Shown: positions 10,131 through 18,950, counted from the first letter of the stretch. The stretch: DNA of 64,000 bases from Halalkalibacter nanhaiisediminis (GCF_007830185.1 NZ_VLKZ01000004.1:344383-408382); one strand, 5' to 3'. Notes: generated by a model from the letters alone, not told the origin. Numbers and translations are program-made.

Positions 10131-10868
10131 AATAGGAATTGTTAATGGATATTCCCAAATTTGTTCTTGTAATCTCAACCGGGTTAATTTGAGTGTAAGT
10201 GAGTCAGAAAGTGGTTTTGCAAATTCATATATCGCAAGTAAACGATGAGTTTCGTTATTATAATCAGTTGTTGTAAAAACAGGATAAATTTCTTCATTTT
10301 TTTCAATCAGCGAAAGTTCAAGTCCCTTAATCTCATGGATGTCGGCAACTTGAATCTCTAACTTTCGATCATCGATTATGACTTTTTCCAGTATTAGGTC
10401 GTTGTTAATGAGGTTAATCATTCCATCCTGTACGTTTGAAAAAACCACTTCTCGTTGATAATACAATGGTTTTGTATAGACTTTTACATTTAATTGCTCA
10501 ATTTCAGTACTGATAGGCGGAGTAAAGAACTGTCGAATGATGACTTGTTCTTTTTCCGCAGAATCATTGTCTGATGGGGCCGTTTCCTTATAGGTAGCCT
10601 CGTATGTTTGTCCATTTTCATCTGTAAGGATTGAATCCATGGTATATAGGTAATCATAGCTAGCATCGTATTCCCTCAATAATGAGGTTGCTGATACGGA
10701 AAGGAAAAAACCAGGTTGGTTTTCCCACTCACCTATTTCAATATTCTCAAATTGAATACGAAGATGGCTATTTTCTGATTCAAGATGTAGTTCACTTTGA
10801 GAAGAGTCAGTGCTTTTGCAGGCGCTAAGCAGGAAAGATAAGAGAAGGAGCAAAAAAAAGGCTTTCAA
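10107..10868 (-). CDS. Predicted lipoprotein of unknown function
   Basis: The N-terminus is a lipoprotein signal peptide: MK, a run of leucines and the lipobox LLSAC (Cys17), so the mature protein is probably anchored outside the cell membrane. The 235-residue mature part is rich in acidic residues and beta-strand-like segments (SLTLKLTRLRLQEQIWEYPL near the end). I recognise no family. It lies between the radical SAM gene and the KamA-family gene on the same strand but with its own spacing (about 100 bp), so co-transcription is uncertain. Coding status is well supported by the signal peptide and by the overlapping terminator. Confidence 0.8.
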   Translation of the reverse strand: MKAFFLLLLLSFLLSACKSTDSSQSELHLESENSHLRIQFENIEIGEWENQPGFFLSVSATSLLREYDASYDYLYTMDSILTDENGQTYEATYKETAPSDNDSAEKEQVIIRQFFTPPISTEIEQLNVKVYTKPLYYQREVVFSNVQDGMINLINNDLILEKVIIDDRKLEIQVADIHEIKGLELSLIEKNEEIYPVFTTTDYNNETHRLLAIYEFAKPLSDSLTLKLTRLRLQEQIWEYPLTIPINETADSN

Positions 10869-10967
10869 CCAAATTCACCTCAACTGCATCAAATTTTCTC
10901 TAGTTTACCATGTCAAGCAACCCTTCACCTACTAAAATATGAACTCATTGTTAAAGTATTATGTCTA

Positions 10968-12149
10968 TTAAGAGGTCACGACTTTGTTCTTTTTCTTTTC
11001 AGGCATATCAGGCATCGAGTTGACTGAGACAACTTCCTCCGTTTTCTTGGTTGGAGGGGTCCAAAATTTTTCATTTCCTGGCAAGTCATCAAACCAAGTA
11101 GCTTCCTTTGGACAGTCTAAGACCATGAATTTACCGTAATGATTATCTCGTGATTGATGGTACTTTAAATATGCTTTCCCATCTTCAATGGCAAGGATTT
11201 CAATTTTGCCAGAGGTATGGCTCATTGATAGACGTACCCTCTTACCAAGACCAGATGTTTTCGCTTTTGCCTTTTCGACAATGTTATAGGCTTTTTCAAG
11301 GGTGAGAACAAAGTCATTGTTCCCAGCTACTGGTCGATTAATAAAGAAATAATAAGGAGTTACACCAGCCCATGATAATCGATCAAGAAGCTCTGCTAAG
11401 ACATCTGGATCATCATTTATTCCTTTTAAAACAGGTGTTTGATTGACGACAATGGCTCCTGCATCATGTAAGGCTTTAAAGGCTTTTTTTGCTTCTTCTG
11501 TGATTTCAACAGGGTGGTTAATATGAGCCATAATATAGATTCTGTTATCTGGAGTTGAATATTCTCGAATGAGTTCAAGTAGAGCCTCATCCTCATAAAT
11601 TCTCATTGGATTAAAAACAGGCATTTTTGAGCCGATTCGGATAATTTTAACATGATCAATTTCACGTAAACGCTCAATAATCATTCGCAGTTTTTTTGTG
11701 GCAAGGATAAGAGGGTCTCCACCTGTTAAGAGTACATTATTGATTTCAGGCGTGTTGGCAATATATTCAATACCTGGCTCTACATCAGACATGGCTTCTT
11801 TCACGTCGTTACGAAACAGGCGTTTACGGAAGCAATAACGACAATACGCACCACATACCTCTGAACATATTAACAAAGCCGTTGTTTCGTACTTGTGTTG
11901 ACAGCCTGGAACGACATAGTTCGTATCTTCATCAGAAGCATCCCAACGCCCATATTCATCAAGTTCACCTTCATTTGGAATGACTAGCTTTCGTATGGGA
12001 TCGTTCGGATTATTCCAATCAATTAGACTTAAATAATACTCATTTACACGAAAAACAAATTTTTCTGTGATTTTCTTTAGCTTTTCTCTTTCATGTTCTG
12101 GAATTTGTTCGATTTTGTCGAGGTTCATGACATATTTAGGTTGAGCCAT
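10968..12149 (-). CDS. KamA-family radical SAM aminomutase (lysine or glutamate 2,3-aminomutase type)
   Basis: PLP- and SAM-dependent aminomutase family. The 4Fe-4S motif is CGAYCRYC (about residue 105-112), preceded by GCQHKYETTALLICSEV. TGGDPL follows, and the PLP lysine is probably in SHTSGKIEI (about residue 315). At about 393 residues it is shorter than B. subtilis KamA (about 470 aa) and nearer glutamate 2,3-aminomutases, which make beta-glutamate, a compatible solute. The sequence alone does not settle the substrate. The likely start is ATG 12149 or ATG 12155, both downstream of AAAGGACGG; the longer reading from 12185 includes that ribosome site. It diverges from the aminotransferase operon. 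Confidence 0.85.
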   Translation of the reverse strand: MAQPKYVMNLDKIEQIPEHEREKLKKITEKFVFRVNEYYLSLIDWNNPNDPIRKLVIPNEGELDEYGRWDASDEDTNYVVPGCQHKYETTALLICSEVCGAYCRYCFRKRLFRNDVKEAMSDVEPGIEYIANTPEINNVLLTGGDPLILATKKLRMIIERLREIDHVKIIRIGSKMPVFNPMRIYEDEALLELIREYSTPDNRIYIMAHINHPVEITEEAKKAFKALHDAGAIVVNQTPVLKGINDDPDVLAELLDRLSWAGVTPYYFFINRPVAGNNDFVLTLEKAYNIVEKAKAKTSGLGKRVRLSMSHTSGKIEILAIEDGKAYLKYHQSRDNHYGKFMVLDCPKEATWFDDLPGNEKFWTPPTKKTEEVVSVNSMPDMPEKKKNKVVTS

Positions 12150-12363
12150 GATCATCACCGTCCTTTTGTTATTTGGTAAACGCATAAGCAGGATTGATTA
12201 TAACAACGAAATGATAAAATAGTCAAAAAAGAAAGAAAAATTCGATAATTTAATTGAAATGAAAGGATTACTTCATAAATTGCTTTTAAATCAAAGCATA
12301 TGGAATTTGACTAACAGATAAAAAATCAAATTAAAAATATTTTAAAATAATTGAAAAAACAAT

Positions 12364-12391
12364 TTATAAATAGGTAAATAGACTATATAAT
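12364..12391 (+). promoter_or_regulatory. Sigma-A-like promoter of the aminotransferase-rpiR operon
   Basis: TTATAA (12364-12369) and TATAAT (12386-12391) are 16 bp apart, in a strongly A+T-rich 300-bp intergenic region. The -10 abuts the first of two palindromes. The rest of 12150-12363 shows no gene. Confidence 0.5.
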
Positions 12392-12435
12392 GAAATAAAT
12401 ATTTCATATTATGATAATGAGAAATAAATATTTCA
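12391..12435 (+). promoter_or_regulatory. Tandem palindromic operator, probable RpiR-family site
   Basis: TGAAATAAATATTTCA (12391-12406) is a perfect palindrome with a 2-bp centre. GAAATAAATATTTC recurs at 12421-12434, 29 bp on, about three helical turns, between the -10 and the ribosome site. This placement suits repression by the RpiR-family protein encoded by the second gene of the operon; GAAA-rich palindromes are typical for that family. Confidence 0.6.
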
Positions 12436-12449
12436 TGGAGGGGTTTTAA

Positions 12450-13835
12450 ATGGCAATTGAGCGAGATAAGGAATCTTTAGTAACGTTTCTTGAAAAAACG
12501 AATCAATCAAAGAGATTTCTGGAGAAAGCAGAAATGATTATGCCAGGTGGGGTAACAGCGAATATCAAGTATTTTGCACCTTATCCGATTGTATTATCAA
12601 AAGCCCAGGGTGCTTATGTAACAGACGTTGATGGAAATCAGTATATTGATTATCTACTATCGTATGGTGCACTAATGCTTGGACATGGCCATTCTCAGAT
12701 AAAGGAAGCAGTCGTTCGTCAGCTTGAAGAAGATGGAACTAATTTATTTGGTACACCACATCAACTTGAAGTGGAGATGGGAGAGACGATTCAAACGCTT
12801 TATCCGAGCATGGAGCGCCTGCGCTATACCAATTCGGGAACAGAAGCGACACTGCTAGCATTGCGAATAGCAGCTGCATACACGGGGAAAAGAAAGATTG
12901 CTAAATTTGAAGGTCATTATCATGGAGGATATGATGAAGTGCTTGTTAGTGTTAATCCGTCTCTTGCAAAAGCAGGACCAGAAGAGAGACCACATGCTGT
13001 GCTTGAATCAAAAGGAATGTCGCAGTCACACCTTGAAACGACGATTGTTCTTCCGTTTAACGATTTGGAAAGTTGTGAACAGATCTTACGAGACAATCAT
13101 AAGGATATAAGTGCTGTTATCATTGAACCATTGCAAGCAGGGTTCATTCCAGCCAAACCTATTTTTATAGAAGGATTAAGAAAGCTAACAGAAGAACTGG
13201 ATATTTTACTTATTTTCGATGAAGTGAAGACAGGATTTCGTGTTAGCCTTGGCGGTGCGCAAGAATTGTATCACGTCGAACCTGATATAACGACGTTAGG
13301 GAAAGTAATCGGAGGAGGTTTTCCAGTTGGCATAGTTGGAGGAAGGAAAGATATTATGATGGTTAGTGCACCAAAAGGGAGTGCTGATGTTTTTGATCAT
13401 AGTCAAAGTAAAGGATCGTCTGCTAGTGAAGTCCTTTTCCATAGTGGCACCTACAATGGGCATCCGACAATATTGGCCGCTGGTTTAGCAACCATTTCTG
13501 TTCTGAAAAATGAGATGAATCATGTATTAAATACGACTGAAGAGTTAAAATCTCGACTAGAATGGCTCTTCCAAAAGCATCATATTCCAATGAAGGCGAT
13601 TGGTGTAGGCTCAATTTTTAGTGTAGTATTAACTGAGATAGAAAAGATTCAGAATTATCGTGATCTACAATTAACAAACCTTCGCTTACGTAAAGAAATA
13701 GATCTCCATCTACTAGGGGAGGGAATTTACATGAAACCTCTTAATCGTTATAGTTTGTCAACAGCTCATACAGAATTAGAGGTGAAGAGCACTGTTCAAG
13801 CGTATGAACACATTTTAGCGAAAGGGTTGCGGTAA
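12450..13835 (+). CDS. Class III aminotransferase (GSA aminomutase-like)
   Basis: Fold type I PLP enzyme related to glutamate-1-semialdehyde 2,1-aminomutase and other class III aminotransferases. Visible are MPGGVTANIKYF near the N-terminus, NSGTEATLLALRIA (about 130-143), LLIFDEVKTGFR and the PLP lysine in TTLGKVIGGGFPVG (about residue 289). It is 461 residues, about 30 longer than HemL, and the operon setting makes a haem role unlikely. Start ATG 12450 follows GGAGGGG. It forms an operon with the rpiR-type gene 20 bp downstream, under tandem palindromes, and faces a TRAP-TAXI transporter, so it probably acts on an imported or internally made amino compound. Confidence 0.85.
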   Translation: MAIERDKESLVTFLEKTNQSKRFLEKAEMIMPGGVTANIKYFAPYPIVLSKAQGAYVTDVDGNQYIDYLLSYGALMLGHGHSQIKEAVVRQLEEDGTNLFGTPHQLEVEMGETIQTLYPSMERLRYTNSGTEATLLALRIAAAYTGKRKIAKFEGHYHGGYDEVLVSVNPSLAKAGPEERPHAVLESKGMSQSHLETTIVLPFNDLESCEQILRDNHKDISAVIIEPLQAGFIPAKPIFIEGLRKLTEELDILLIFDEVKTGFRVSLGGAQELYHVEPDITTLGKVIGGGFPVGIVGGRKDIMMVSAPKGSADVFDHSQSKGSSASEVLFHSGTYNGHPTILAAGLATISVLKNEMNHVLNTTEELKSRLEWLFQKHHIPMKAIGVGSIFSVVLTEIEKIQNYRDLQLTNLRLRKEIDLHLLGEGIYMKPLNRYSLSTAHTELEVKSTVQAYEHILAKGLR

Positions 13836-13855
13836 TTCAAGGAGGGGCTAAATGA

Positions 13856-14710
13856 ATGCTGCAAAGTGACGTGTATCAACGAATCATTGAAGAACAAAGC
13901 AAAATGAGCAAATTACAAAAAAAAATTGCTGCTTATTTAATCGATCATGCAGAAACGGCGCCTTTTTTAACAGCATCTAAATTGGCAAAGCATGTCGGTG
14001 TAGGTGAAGCGACAGTTGTTCGATTTGCTGTTTTTCTTGGATACAAAGGCTATCCAGATTTGCAGGGGCATTTGCAAGAAGCTCTGCAACGAAAAATGAC
14101 CGCTGCAGAAGTATTTGCTCATACAACTGATGAAACAGATAAGCCTGTTCATGCTCTGTCAGAAATTTTATCGGATGATATTCATAATTTAAAAGCAACA
14201 TTAACACAAATTGATCCACAAGAGTTTGAAAGAGCAGTTGAAACGATTATTTCTGCTAAACGTATTTATATTATCGCTTATAGAAGTGCAGCGAGTATTG
14301 GAATGTTTCTTCATTTTTACTTAGATTTGGTTTTGCAGAATACAGAACTGATTGAACATGCGGACGGCGTGTCAGAACATATTCTTGATATTGGAAATAA
14401 AGATCTTGTTATTGGTTTTGGATTTTCTAGATACACAAAGCGAACAGTGGAGGTATTGAAGTTTGTGAAACAGCGTGGAGCTAAAACGTTAGTGATAACG
14501 GACCATGTGATGTCGCCACTCGTTCCTTACGCAGATCGGACTCTTCATGCCGCCACAGAAATCAATTCATTTATTGATTCTTTTACAGCGCCTCTTAGTA
14601 TTGTCAACGCGCTTATTACAGCCGTTACTCGAAGTGAGCAGACAAAAGTAGAAAAGAGATTAAAAGGATTAGAAGAGCTTTGGGAAACCTTTGATGTATT
14701 CTACGATTAG
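13856..14710 (+). CDS. RpiR/MurR-family transcriptional regulator (HTH plus SIS)
   Basis: The N-terminal 80 residues form the RpiR-type helix-turn-helix (ASKLAKHVGVGEATVVRFAV) and residues about 110-260 a SIS domain (RIYIIAYRSAASIG, DLVIGFGFSRYTKRT, LVITDHVMSPL). SIS domains usually sense phosphosugars, but some members of this family respond to amino-acid-related ligands. ATG 13856 is the only workable start after GGAGGGG; ATG 13852 meets a stop after five codons. It lies 20 bp after the aminotransferase gene and ends with a terminator, so it probably autoregulates this operon through the palindromes at 12391-12435. Confidence 0.9.
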   Translation: MLQSDVYQRIIEEQSKMSKLQKKIAAYLIDHAETAPFLTASKLAKHVGVGEATVVRFAVFLGYKGYPDLQGHLQEALQRKMTAAEVFAHTTDETDKPVHALSEILSDDIHNLKATLTQIDPQEFERAVETIISAKRIYIIAYRSAASIGMFLHFYLDLVLQNTELIEHADGVSEHILDIGNKDLVIGFGFSRYTKRTVEVLKFVKQRGAKTLVITDHVMSPLVPYADRTLHAATEINSFIDSFTAPLSIVNALITAVTRSEQTKVEKRLKGLEELWETFDVFYD

Positions 14711-14723
14711 AGAATACATATGA

Positions 14724-14766
14724 AAAAGGACGGTCTCGCAGTCATGCGTTGAACCGTCTTTTTTTC
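14724..14766 (+). terminator. Terminator after rpiR-type gene
   Basis: GACGGT (14729-14734) pairs with ACCGTC (14753-14758), with inner CGCA/TGCG pairing, followed by TTTTTTT. Confidence 0.8.
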
Positions 14767-14780
14767 TTTAAGGAAAGATA

Positions 14781-14910
14781 AAATTCGATGATGTCTAGCG
14801 CAAGCAGCCTAGCCGCTCGAGATTGCTTCATCTTGTAAATAGTTTCCAAAAATCTGGAAATATATTGACGGTCTTTCAGCTCACTGACCAAGGCGCTTTT
14901 GCTTTTCTTA
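14781..14910 (+). repeat. Intergenic repeat, copy A
   Basis: About 130 bp. The 5' block AATTCGATGATGTCTAGCGC and the 3' block AAGGCGCTTTTGCTTTTCTT are shared with the copies at 22411 and 59313, while the middle differs and includes a small TTTCC/GGAAA hairpin. Its last three bases form the stop codon of the convergent TRAP permease gene. I recall similar elements in many Bacillaceae genomes; the function is unknown to me. Confidence 0.75.
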
Positions 14911-16860
14911 TGTGGCAAGTCCTTTATCATGGCTATTCTTTTTTTCTCGTAAGTATTGGAATACACCAATTAGAATAAAGACACCAAGACCTGACATTGA
15001 GATGTAGAGATTGTTTGGATAAATAAGCGCAAGGCCCGCCGTAAATAATAATAAACGTTCAATGACGTTTGGCTTAATAATGAAATAATTCATGATCGAG
15101 GCACTTACTGCCGCCATCCCAATTAAAGCGGTCAGAACAGCAGGAAGTAATGTTAGCCAAGTCCAGTCTTGTAAGAGTAATACTGGATTATACACGAAGG
15201 CATAAGGAATAATAAATGCTGCAATAGCAAGCTTCACTGCAACAACACCAGTCTTCATTGGATTTGCTCTTGCTATACCAGCACCAGCGTACGCAGCAAG
15301 ACATACAGGTGGTGTAATATCAGCGACAATCCCAAAATAAAAGACAAAGAAATGAGCCGCCATTACTGGAATATCGAATGCTACTAAAGCAGGAGCTGCC
15401 ATTGAAGCTGTTACAACGTAGTTTGCTGTTGTAGGTAAGCCCATACCTAACACGATACAAGCGAGCATTGTATAGACTAATAGGAAGAAGAGGCTTCCGC
15501 CAGCTAAATCAATAATGCCCCCTGCTAATTTGCCACCAAGTCCTGTTGTAACAACGATCCCAACGATAATCCCTGCTGATGCACAAGCTACGATAACAGG
15601 TAAAGCAACTCTTGCCCCTTGCTCAAAAGCATCAATAATATCTCGAAAACTAAGACGAGTGTCTTTACGGAATAAACTAACAAAGAAAGCTGCACCGATA
15701 CCCCATAAGGCAGCTGTTGTAGCCGTATAGCCTTGCAGAAGCATGCCGACAATCGTAACCAGAGGTAGAAGTAAATCCATTCGTTTTGCTAGACCTTTGA
15801 ATGTAGGAAGTTGGCTTTTGGGTAAACCGAGAATTCCTTGTTTTTTCGCTTGGAAATGAGTTCCCATGAACACACCAGAGAAATAGAGAATCGCTGGTAT
15901 AATCGCAATGATGATAATTTCACTATAGGCAGTATTCGTATATTCCGCCATGATAAAGGCAGCTGCCCCCATAATAGGTGGCATGATCTGCCCACCTGTT
16001 GAAGCAGAGGCTTCAGTTGCACCGGCAAACTCAGGTTTGAATCCTGCTCGCTTCATCATCGGAATCGTAAAGGAACCTGATCCGACTGTATTGGCTACTG
16101 AACTACCAGTAACCATTCCTTGAAGCGCGCTGGCAGCGACAGCTGCTTTTGCCGTTCCTCCAGTCATTCTACCAGTTGCGCCAAATGCTAAATCATTAAA
16201 GAACTTTCCAATGTGCGTTTTTGTTAGCATGACCCCAAAGAATAGGAATAAATAGATGTATGTTGAAGAAATTTGAATCGGTATCCCGAAAATAGCTTCT
16301 GTTCTAAAAAATAATCGTGTCACGAGACGTTCCCAATCAAATCCTGGATGCCTGTAACTAGCTATAGGGAAATATTGTCCGAATAAGCCGTACAATATTG
16401 CTAAGGATGCAATAATAACAATTGGTAGACCGACCGCACGTCGTGTAGCTTCAAGTAATAACAGAACACCGAGTGTTGCAATGATCACATCCACATCGTT
16501 ATAGCCACGGATAACCGCTTGGGTTGTTAGTCGGGTATAGTTGATGACGATATACAAGTTAGCACCTAATGCAAGCAAAGCAAGTATCGCATCATACCAA
16601 GCTACACCTGGTTTATTGAGCATGCTTTGTTTTGCTGGGTACAAAATAAAAATAAGAGCAAGCGCGCTACCTAAATGAATTGCACCTTGTATAAGAGATA
16701 CATAAGGTCCTTTAAATGCTGTGTAAAGCTGAAAAACGGTTAAGGAAATGGCAAGAATGGAGACAATCCATGCCCATTTCTGTAAGTTAACACGATAGGC
16801 AGATTCCTTATCATATTTTGCAAGTAATTCATCATGATTTGTTGTTTGTTCCTTTTGCAA
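14908..16860 (-). CDS. TRAP transporter fused permease (4TM-12TM, TAXI type)
   Basis: The 650-residue polytopic protein fuses the small (DctQ-like) and large (DctM-like) TRAP permease parts, the form found with TAXI binding proteins. It has many hydrophobic segments from residue 28 on, and characteristic GSGSFTIPMMKRAGF, GGQIMPPIMGAAAF and GLPTTANYVVTASMAAPAL segments. It should import a small organic acid or amino acid using the ion gradient, together with the binding protein encoded just upstream. The start is TTG 16860, supported by AAGGTGGTGG at 7-8 bp; no ATG nearby is better. A terminator lies between it and the binding-protein gene, which would give less permease than binding protein. 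Confidence 0.9.
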   Translation of the reverse strand: MQKEQTTNHDELLAKYDKESAYRVNLQKWAWIVSILAISLTVFQLYTAFKGPYVSLIQGAIHLGSALALIFILYPAKQSMLNKPGVAWYDAILALLALGANLYIVINYTRLTTQAVIRGYNDVDVIIATLGVLLLLEATRRAVGLPIVIIASLAILYGLFGQYFPIASYRHPGFDWERLVTRLFFRTEAIFGIPIQISSTYIYLFLFFGVMLTKTHIGKFFNDLAFGATGRMTGGTAKAAVAASALQGMVTGSSVANTVGSGSFTIPMMKRAGFKPEFAGATEASASTGGQIMPPIMGAAAFIMAEYTNTAYSEIIIIAIIPAILYFSGVFMGTHFQAKKQGILGLPKSQLPTFKGLAKRMDLLLPLVTIVGMLLQGYTATTAALWGIGAAFFVSLFRKDTRLSFRDIIDAFEQGARVALPVIVACASAGIIVGIVVTTGLGGKLAGGIIDLAGGSLFFLLVYTMLACIVLGMGLPTTANYVVTASMAAPALVAFDIPVMAAHFFVFYFGIVADITPPVCLAAYAGAGIARANPMKTGVVAVKLAIAAFIIPYAFVYNPVLLLQDWTWLTLLPAVLTALIGMAAVSASIMNYFIIKPNVIERLLLFTAGLALIYPNNLYISMSGLGVFILIGVFQYLREKKNSHDKGLAT

Positions 16861-16970
16861 TAGATATCCACCACCTTAGTGAGATTTTCAAAACAAAGAA
16901 AAATTCAGCTTTGCTTACTTGTGGTGATTTTCTTTATTTTTACTTTTGCTTAAGAAAAAGATAGTAAGAA

Positions 16971-17009
16971 AACAGGACTGGACAGTGAATGCCCAGTCCT
17001 GTTTTTTTT
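16971..17009. terminator. Hairpin between TAXI binding protein and permease genes
   Basis: AACAGGACTGG (16971-16981) pairs with CCAGTCCTGTT (16993-17003) around 11 nt. T runs flank both sides, so it can act as a partial terminator for the minus-strand binding-protein gene. Confidence 0.75.
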
Positions 17010-17021
17010 AAAAAGTCTTAA

Positions 17022-18053
17022 CTATTCAAGTAATCCTGCTTCTTCAAAATACCTCTCTGCTCCTGGGTGGAGTGGAAGACCTTCAGAACCATTTAAAATA
17101 TTTTCCTTTGTTAAATGGATACCTTGAGCATGGGTAACTTGATCAGCATTCTCATACAAGCCTTTAACGATCTCGTAGCCTAATTCTTCACTAATTTGGT
17201 TTGTAGAACCTACCAAGATAGCGTATGCTGTAACAGTATCAACAGGTGCATCCAAGAAATCATAAGAATCTGCTGGTATTTCAAGGTGAGCATAATCACT
17301 ATTTTCTTCGACGTAAGCAAGTGCTTCACCTTCAACTGGAAGGATGACGACTTCACGTTGTAACGCAAGCTCTGTTATATTACCTGCTGGTAAACCAAGT
17401 AAGCCAAATGATGCATCTAATTGTCCATCCTGTAAGCGACCTGCAGCATCGCCGAAGCCTTCTTCAAATGCTTCATAATCACCATCTTCTAGACCATATG
17501 CTGCTAAAATAAGTTTCGCAGCTGCTTGTGTTCCACTACCAGGTGGTCCGATTGCTACACGTTTCCCTTCTAATTCAGCAATGGATGTAATACCAGTGTT
17601 AGCTGTTGTGACAACTTGCATCACTTCTGGATAAATATGTCCCATGAAACCAAAGTTTGTAATTGCGCCACCTTCTTCAAATTCATTTGCTCCATTATAA
17701 GCATCAAGAGCGGGGATATGTACAGTCATCCCTAATTGGAATTCTCCACTAGCTATGTTGCCAAGGTTTTCAAGTGATGCTCCAGATGCAACTGCACTTA
17801 CATTAAAACCTTCTACTTCAACATTGTTTTGCATAACAGTAGCCATTTCTTGACCTAATGGGAAATAAGTACCACCTGTGCTGCCAGTACCCATTTGTAA
17901 ATCAGTACGGAAATCTTCAGGAGCCTCAGCCTCAGTACCTGGTTCATCAGGATCAGCTACTTCACCACCTGTACTATCATCGCTACCACAGGCACCGAGT
18001 AGTAACCCGACTGAAAGAAGAGTTGCTGTTAAAAATGAATACTTCTTTTTCAT
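17022..18053 (-). CDS. TAXI-family TRAP transporter solute-binding lipoprotein
   Basis: Extracytoplasmic binding protein for the TRAP permease downstream. A lipoprotein signal peptide ends at the lipobox LLGAC (about Cys22), followed by an acidic linker and the TAXI signature TGSTGGTYFPLGQEMA. Later segments GKRVAIGPPGSGTQAAAKLIL and AEGFGDAAGRLQDGQLDASF type regions match the family. TAXI proteins characterised elsewhere bind glutamate, glutamine or 2-oxoacids; the ligand here is not visible. The start is ATG 18053 or 18056, both after AAGGGGGA; the longer reading to 18110 adds a non-signal sequence. High acidic content suits exposure to alkaline or saline surroundings. Confidence 0.92.
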   Translation of the reverse strand: MKKKYSFLTATLLSVGLLLGACGSDDSTGGEVADPDEPGTEAEAPEDFRTDLQMGTGSTGGTYFPLGQEMATVMQNNVEVEGFNVSAVASGASLENLGNIASGEFQLGMTVHIPALDAYNGANEFEEGGAITNFGFMGHIYPEVMQVVTTANTGITSIAELEGKRVAIGPPGSGTQAAAKLILAAYGLEDGDYEAFEEGFGDAAGRLQDGQLDASFGLLGLPAGNITELALQREVVILPVEGEALAYVEENSDYAHLEIPADSYDFLDAPVDTVTAYAILVGSTNQISEELGYEIVKGLYENADQVTHAQGIHLTKENILNGSEGLPLHPGAERYFEEAGLLE

Positions 18054-18123
18054 CATAAAATCCCCCTTTTTTATAATGTTTACGCATGAACGAATTTTCT
18101 GAATGTTCATACTCAGTTATTAT

Positions 18124-18151
18124 TTTATACAAAGTATTGTAATAATGTCAA
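18124..18151 (-). promoter_or_regulatory. Promoter of TAXI-TRAP genes
   Basis: On the minus strand TTGACA (18146-18151) and TATAAA (18124-18129) are 16 bp apart, about 70 bp before the start codon. Downstream an inverted repeat ATGAAC/GTTCAT (18086-18091 and 18105-18110) lies in the leader, and another GTTCAT lies at 18155-18160. Confidence 0.6.
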
Positions 18152-18206
18152 AGGGTTCATAATTATTCAAATGTTAGATAACTTTACAAATTAGGATATA
18201 AACAGT

Positions 18207-18237
18207 AAAAAAGACTCGGAATACCCGAGTCTTTTAG
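18207..18237 (-). terminator. Terminator after GerMN lipoprotein gene
   Basis: AAAGACTCGG pairs with CCGAGTCTTT around a 5-nt loop, with T-rich flanks on both strands; it lies just beyond the stop at 18243. Confidence 0.85.
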
Positions 18238-18242
18238 GTGAT

Positions 18243-18950
18243 TTATTCTACTTTTTCATAGTCTTCAGGATTGTTTGCGACAGTTGGCTCGCTTGTATCA
18301 ATGTGACCAAAGAGTTCAGGTTGGACCTCACCATCAATAAGAATTTGTGTTTCATTAAATCCAAATTGTTTCATGATCATCGCAACTTGTTGAAGAAGCA
18401 TTTCCTCTACTCCTGATCCAACTTGTGCATCTAATAATTCAGACGAGAATGAAACATGAGCAACTCCGTCGATCTCTTCAACTGATTGAACTTCAACATT
18501 AGCTGGAACAAGTGAAACAAGTCCATCTTCTGTAGGACCAGCAACCCAAGCCTCGAGTGTTGCAACAAACAACTCTTCATCTGTTGCTTCAATTTGACGC
18601 TCAACACGGAACAAATCCATTACTTGATCGTCAGAAAAAACGAGCTCTACAGGTGTGACAGTCGCATCGTCGACAACTTCCTCGTCAACTGCAATTATTT
18701 CTTCTTCATTAGACTCTACTGATTCACCTGTAGAATCAACTGATTGATCTGCAGAATCAACTGATTGATCTGCCTCTTCGTCTGCAGCAGTAGACTCCTC
18801 AAGGCCATCAGATTCAACCAAATCACTATTTTCTTCGATTTCAATTCCATCCGTCGCTTGCTCAGGTTCTGTAGAATCTGTTCCTTGTCCACATGCTGCT
18901 AGAACAAGGATGAACAGGCTAAGTAAGAAAAACACCAAATGCTTTTTCAT
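18243..18950 (-). CDS. GerMN-domain lipoprotein
   Basis: A lipoprotein signal peptide ends at VLAAC (Cys20). Residues 21-105 are an extremely acidic, Ser/Glu/Asp-rich linker with a short tandem DQSVDSA-type repeat. The C-terminal 115 residues form a GerMN-type domain (ATLEAWVAGPTEDGLVSLVP, VEEIDGVAHVSFSSEL), found in GerM and other Bacillus envelope or spore proteins with structural roles. Only one copy of the domain is present, whereas GerM itself has two, so this is not GerM. Start ATG 18950 follows AAGGAGGAAAT. It is a single gene ended by a strong terminator. Confidence 0.85.
   Translation of the reverse strand: MKKHLVFFLLSLFILVLAACGQGTDSTEPEQATDGIEIEENSDLVESDGLEESTAADEEADQSVDSADQSVDSTGESVESNEEEIIAVDEEVVDDATVTPVELVFSDDQVMDLFRVERQIEATDEELFVATLEAWVAGPTEDGLVSLVPANVEVQSVEEIDGVAHVSFSSELLDAQVGSGVEEMLLQQVAMIMKQFGFNETQILIDGEVQPELFGHIDTSEPTVANNPEDYEKVE

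Noticed and set aside
14742-14969. Open reading frame of 75 codons on the minus strand through repeat copy A
   Set aside because: It is composed of the repeat and the end of the permease gene in another frame, and has no ribosome site.
18720-18780. Short tandem repeat in the GerMN lipoprotein gene, considered as a possible CRISPR-like or mobile repeat
   Set aside because: It encodes an acidic DQSVDSA-type linker repeat within the reading frame; there are no spacers or flanking genes of such systems.
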